This document shows, in pieces, positions 6,365-9,217 of a stretch of 9,217 nucleotides of DNA. The notes under the pieces were generated by a model. It was not told the DNA's origin, searched no databases, and was given only the letters and a program-made list of their open reading frames with translations. Positions within the stretch are counted from its first letter, which is position 1; each line of letters begins with the position of its first letter. Both the position numbers and the translations under genes were made by a program. The stretch is taken from contig JBCBZE010000113.1 of the NCBI GenBank assembly GCA_039815505.1, positions 1-9,217 on the forward strand, in the 5' to 3' direction. Source of the stretch: CANLWN01 sp039815505. GTDB lineage: Bacteria; Bacteroidota; Bacteroidia; Flavobacteriales; Flavobacteriaceae.

Positions 6365-7876
6365 TTAAAAATTCACCGTAAACCCTAAAGTTACGTTGGT
6401 ATTTATATTATTTACCAAAGCGGGTGTGGTTACTCCAGTATCGAATAATTGTTGATTTACATCCTGTTCTGTTCGGTTAACGGCCAGATCTAATCTGCTA
6501 CCTCCAAAATTATAGCCAATGCCCGCAGAGTACCCAACCAAATCCCCAACGGTAGTTTCATCTTCGAACGGACTCTGTTCAAACCGATACCCTCCTCTTA
6601 AACTTACTAGGCCAATTCTAAATTCACCCCCGGCCCTGTAGCTCGAAACCGGTCTTAGTACCGTAGCTATAAAAGCGTTCTCCGACGAAAAATTGGGATC
6701 GCTATTGGGAAGTAGTTCTGCTTGGGACATATCTTGATAGGAGTAATCAAAACTTAAAAGTCCGTCCTTACCAAAAATAATAGCGGCACTTCCCGTGAAT
6801 TTTTCAGGAATCTCCACCGTATATTCATCAAATAGATTTACAATATTGAAATTAATAAAATCGATTTCAGGATTTATATCCGGAAAATCGGAATTGATAC
6901 GTTGTGAAAAGTCATCCCTTAAGCGATACCAGGTGGGGGATTGATAGCTTCCCCCTATTCTAATATTTTCATTTAATTTGGCGATTGCACCCAAGGAATA
7001 TGAGAAACCCCACCCATCCGTACGCAGAAAATTATCAAAAGTGGTAAACTGAATAGGGGAGCTAGGGTCATATCCACTTTCATCGAACAAAGTGACTTGT
7101 TCATAAAGTACGGTATGGAAGTTCAAAGAAGCTCCAAAGAATAGATTTTTCTGATATTGCGTTGCTAAATTTAAAGTGAACTTGCCATTGTATCCACTGG
7201 TTCTCCTGAGATATTCTTGATTTACGGTACTGTACTCCGCATTGCTTATATAGGCCGTATTGTCACCATTATCTTCGACAGGATCGATAATACCGCCTTG
7301 GAAACCTAAAAATGCCTGCTGATCGGCAAAACCAAGATTGGCACCTATGTCCAAGTATGCGTCTTCAATAAATTCCCCGTCTTGGACGCGTAAAGGCTCC
7401 AACGGAACGCCTTGTGCAAAATTTAAAAAGTAATTATCTATACCCTGATTGCTATTTCCAGTTATGAAAACCTCATTGTCGAAATTCTCTACCAAGTCAT
7501 AGTTGATGGCCAAGGTTATTTTTTTCCAATTAGAGTTATCGTCCGTATTTTTAAATACAAAAGCACCTCCCAATTGATTAATGTCCGCAGAGTTTAACTC
7601 CGTCGTGCTGGTCCTATTAAAATAGGTAGCATCATTGTTCCTATTATAATTTGTCCCGGAAATGGTGAACAAACTATTATTAAAAACCGCAGAACCTGCG
7701 GGATTTATATTGATGGCGGACATGTCTCCGCCTACTGCACCAAAGGCACCACTGAGCCCTTGAAAGCGGGCCGTACCTTGAAGACTTTCTGTGCCATATC
7801 TTAGCACATCGTTAATGTTTTGTGCGTTAACCGTTGCACATACCAATACCATTAGGAAAGCAAAATAACTTCTCAT
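6365..7876 (-). CDS. FadL/OmpP1/TodX-family outer-membrane beta-barrel protein
   Basis: A likely outer-membrane channel for hydrophobic compounds; flavobacterial homologs are often labelled hemin receptor or aromatic hydrocarbon transporter without direct proof. The 503-residue product has a signal peptide (MRSYFAFLMVLVCATVNA, cleavage before Q19). The family-type mature start follows: R-Y-G...G-T-A-R-F-Q-G-L-S-G-A-F-G-A-V-G-G-D-M-S-A and then N-P-A-G, which is also reminiscent of the T9SS protein PorV, itself of the FadL superfamily. Alternating aromatic beta-strand patterns run through the rest (for example FNFHTVLYEQVTLF, LLSFDYSYQDMSQ, LRGGYRFEQSP). It ends in the strand V-T-L-G-F-T-V-N-F, with the terminal phenylalanine expected by the BAM machinery. 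The length is normal. The ATG follows an A-rich leader (ATTTCAAAAAAAATTGATATA), a usual flavobacterial initiation context. It starts 38 bases after the lipoprotein gene, so the two probably form one transcript. Confidence 0.88.
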   Translation of the reverse strand: MRSYFAFLMVLVCATVNAQNINDVLRYGTESLQGTARFQGLSGAFGAVGGDMSAININPAGSAVFNNSLFTISGTNYNRNNDATYFNRTSTTELNSADINQLGGAFVFKNTDDNSNWKKITLAINYDLVENFDNEVFITGNSNQGIDNYFLNFAQGVPLEPLRVQDGEFIEDAYLDIGANLGFADQQAFLGFQGGIIDPVEDNGDNTAYISNAEYSTVNQEYLRRTSGYNGKFTLNLATQYQKNLFFGASLNFHTVLYEQVTLFDESGYDPSSPIQFTTFDNFLRTDGWGFSYSLGAIAKLNENIRIGGSYQSPTWYRLRDDFSQRINSDFPDINPEIDFINFNIVNLFDEYTVEIPEKFTGSAAIIFGKDGLLSFDYSYQDMSQAELLPNSDPNFSSENAFIATVLRPVSSYRAGGEFRIGLVSLRGGYRFEQSPFEDETTVGDLVGYSAGIGYNFGGSRLDLAVNRTEQDVNQQLFDTGVTTPALVNNINTNVTLGFTVNF

Positions 7877-7914
7877 TATATCAATTTTTTTTGAAATGTT
7901 TGTGTTGGTCGGTT

Positions 7915-9168
7915 TTATTGTCTTCTTCCACTACTTCTACCTCCTCCAGATCTACCACCGGATGATCTTGAGGACCCGCGACTGGAACTTCTAATACTTC
8001 CAGAGCTTCTAGAACTACTTCTAGAGCTTCTATACCCAGAGCTTCTGGAAGAAGATGAAGATCTTGAATAACCTGAGCTTCTGGGGGTACTTCTACTGCT
8101 TGATCCCCTATAGCCAGAACTTCTGGATGTATTGCCCCTGTACGTTCCCCTACTTGTGCCATTTCTATAAGAACTGCTTCTGGGTGAACTGCTTCTGTAG
8201 GATTGATTGCTTCTAGAGCTACCATTATATCTAGGCACCGCTCTTGTACTTCTACTTGTCCTGTAGGATCTGTTTCTTGCTGCGGCATCCGCACTTACCG
8301 TGCGCCTGGCCGAACTTCCCGTTCGATATCTGCTCGAGGATCTGGATGCGGTAGAATTTCTACTTGAAACAGTTCTACCGGCATTGGTTCTATACCTGCT
8401 GGTAGTCCCTCTTCCTGTTCTTCTTACATTGGATCTGCTTTGGAAAGAATTTCCCACTATGGCATTTCTATTATAATATCCGCGTCTACCCCTATTAAAG
8501 GCAAAATTTCTGTTTCCGTAGAAACCACCATAAAATGGTCTTCCGTAAAAACCACCATATCCAAAACCACCGAACCCAAAACCAAATCTATTGAATCTGC
8601 CAAATCCAAAACCTCCGTAATATGGAAATCCTCCAAAACCTAAACCAAATCCACCGTAATAAGGGTAACCGAACCCAAATCCGCCATAGAAAGGATATCC
8701 GAACCCGAATCCGCCAAACCCAAATCCACCAAACCCAAATCCGCCATAACCCCAGTTATCATAGATATTTATATTGACGTTGCTTGGGCTTTCTCCCCAA
8801 CCCGCATAACCCTGATAATCGTTATTGGAGTCAAAGTAATCTGTTTGATTGGTAACTTCTAGGCTGTCGTTTTCAACACCGCCATAATAACTATCAACAT
8901 CGGTGAATACCTCGTTGTCCAAAATCTCATCATATTCCTGTGCTTTTTGTCCAAAGTAATTACTATAAACATTATCCTCCGCCTGTTGGGTGTTTTGTGC
9001 GGTTCTAGGGGGTTTTTCCACGGAAACACGATTATCCCCGCTAGCATAAATACCATCATTGTCATAATAAGATGCCTGTTGGTATGAACCGCAAGAAATA
9101 AGAAAAACACCTATAAGGGCGAATAGGGCAATCCTTATGACTTTAGAGTGAGGTAGAGAATGTATCAT
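7915..9168 (-). CDS. Low-complexity lipoprotein: acidic, Gly/Phe/Tyr-rich and Ser/Arg-rich blocks
   Basis: No enzyme function is visible. The 417-residue product begins with a basic n-region, a hydrophobic stretch and the lipobox L23-I-S-C26, so Cys26 should be lipidated by Lgt and signal peptidase II. Residues 27-139 are acidic (about 21 Asp/Glu against 4 Lys/Arg by my count) with many Tyr, Asn and Gln. Residues 140-218 are almost only Gly, Phe, Tyr and Pro in GFGFGG and YPFYGGFG repeats. Residues 219-417 are about 23% Arg, rich in Ser, Gly and Tyr, with no Lys and a single Asp. The residues after Cys26 (G-S-Y-Q-Q) lack the acidic export signal reported for surface lipoproteins of some Bacteroidota, so a periplasmic location is the simpler inference. 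Homologs in flavobacteria may carry misleading names because the composition misleads searches. It directly precedes the outer-membrane barrel gene. Confidence 0.85.
   Translation of the reverse strand: MIHSLPHSKVIRIALFALIGVFLISCGSYQQASYYDNDGIYASGDNRVSVEKPPRTAQNTQQAEDNVYSNYFGQKAQEYDEILDNEVFTDVDSYYGGVENDSLEVTNQTDYFDSNNDYQGYAGWGESPSNVNINIYDNWGYGGFGFGGFGFGGFGFGYPFYGGFGFGYPYYGGFGLGFGGFPYYGGFGFGRFNRFGFGFGGFGYGGFYGRPFYGGFYGNRNFAFNRGRRGYYNRNAIVGNSFQSRSNVRRTGRGTTSRYRTNAGRTVSSRNSTASRSSSRYRTGSSARRTVSADAAARNRSYRTSRSTRAVPRYNGSSRSNQSYRSSSPRSSSYRNGTSRGTYRGNTSRSSGYRGSSSRSTPRSSGYSRSSSSSRSSGYRSSRSSSRSSGSIRSSSRGSSRSSGGRSGGGRSSGRRQ
8515..8751 (-). repeat. Coding tandem repeats (GFGFGG / YYGGFG units)
   Basis: This stretch encodes residues 140-218 of the lipoprotein. 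On the plus strand three near-identical 15-base units run from 8701 to 8745 (consensus AAACCCAAATCCNCC), and related longer units follow toward lower coordinates, such as the copy at 8671-8685. The units are in frame (multiples of three), so gain or loss of copies would change length without breaking the gene. Such repeats can slip during replication and can be mis-assembled from short reads. Confidence 0.7.
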
Positions 9169-9195
9169 GCTTATAAATTTAATTGTTGAACGTTA

Positions 9196-9203
9196 TAAAA
9201 ATA
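9196..9203 (-). promoter_or_regulatory. Weak candidate -7 box for the lipoprotein/barrel unit
   Basis: On the minus strand 9203-9196 reads TATTTTTA, one base off the Bacteroidota TAnnTTTG consensus, 27 bases before the lipoprotein start codon. The matching -33 element would lie at or beyond the right edge of the window, so it cannot be tested here. AT-rich sequence makes such near matches common. Confidence 0.18.
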
Positions 9204-9217
9204 GTTAGTTTTACCGA

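Noticed and set aside
7881..8294. A 137-codon minus-strand open frame rich in Glu, Val, Leu and Ala overlapping the end of the lipoprotein gene
   Set aside because: It is the shifted reading of the Ser/Arg repeat codons (AGA/TCT-type triplets read as GAA, CTT and so on). It has no signal or domain, and the lipoprotein frame has a lipobox and a coherent design.
8295..8514. Serine/arginine-rich sequence as a possible nucleic-acid-binding or eukaryote-derived SR protein
   Set aside because: Composition alone does not show homology. The gene has a bacterial lipoprotein signal and sits in a normal flavobacterial envelope context.

Overview
The window looks like ordinary chromosome of a member of the Bacteroidota, most likely a marine-type Flavobacteriaceae. 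The support is two secreted proteins with the type IX secretion system (T9SS) type-B C-terminal sorting domain, a FadL/OmpP1-family outer-membrane protein of flavobacterial type, a TAnnTTTG-like promoter box, no clear Shine-Dalgarno sequences, and AT-rich intergenic DNA. I see no tRNA, rRNA, CRISPR array, insertion sequence, phage gene or attachment site.

Left part (1-2650, minus strand): a compact housekeeping operon reading folE -> cysS -> yidD -> lgt. folE encodes GTP cyclohydrolase I, cysS cysteinyl-tRNA synthetase, yidD a small membrane-insertion factor, and lgt prolipoprotein diacylglyceryl transferase. Only the first 41 codons of lgt lie inside the window. The 290-base divergent region (2651-2940) holds a candidate folE promoter, a perfect hairpin followed by a U-rich stretch, and an 18-bp AT-only-armed inverted repeat close to the folE start codon.

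Middle (2941-6302, plus strand): two tandem paralogous secreted proteins. Each has a signal peptide, a cysteine-containing N-terminal domain with a shared WDFALY motif, Ig-like or SprB-like beta modules, and a 90-residue T9SS type-B sorting domain. The second copy is shorter because it lacks central modules. It carries an aspartate-rich loop that the first copy lacks at that place.

Right part (6365-9168, minus strand, convergent with the paralogs): a two-gene unit. The first gene is a lipoprotein with three compositional blocks: acidic, then Gly/Phe/Tyr-rich, then Ser/Arg-rich. The second, 38 bases downstream, is a FadL/OmpP1/TodX-family outer-membrane beta-barrel. A hairpin between the convergent units is a plausible terminator.

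Taken together the right two thirds is an envelope neighbourhood: T9SS cargo, a lipoprotein and an outer-membrane barrel. Lgt from the left operon would be the enzyme that lipidates the lipoprotein. I found no strong evidence for a new defence or mobile system. The points most worth following up are the low-complexity lipoprotein and its barrel partner, the modular divergence of the T9SS paralogs, and the stacked inverted repeats in the folE leader.
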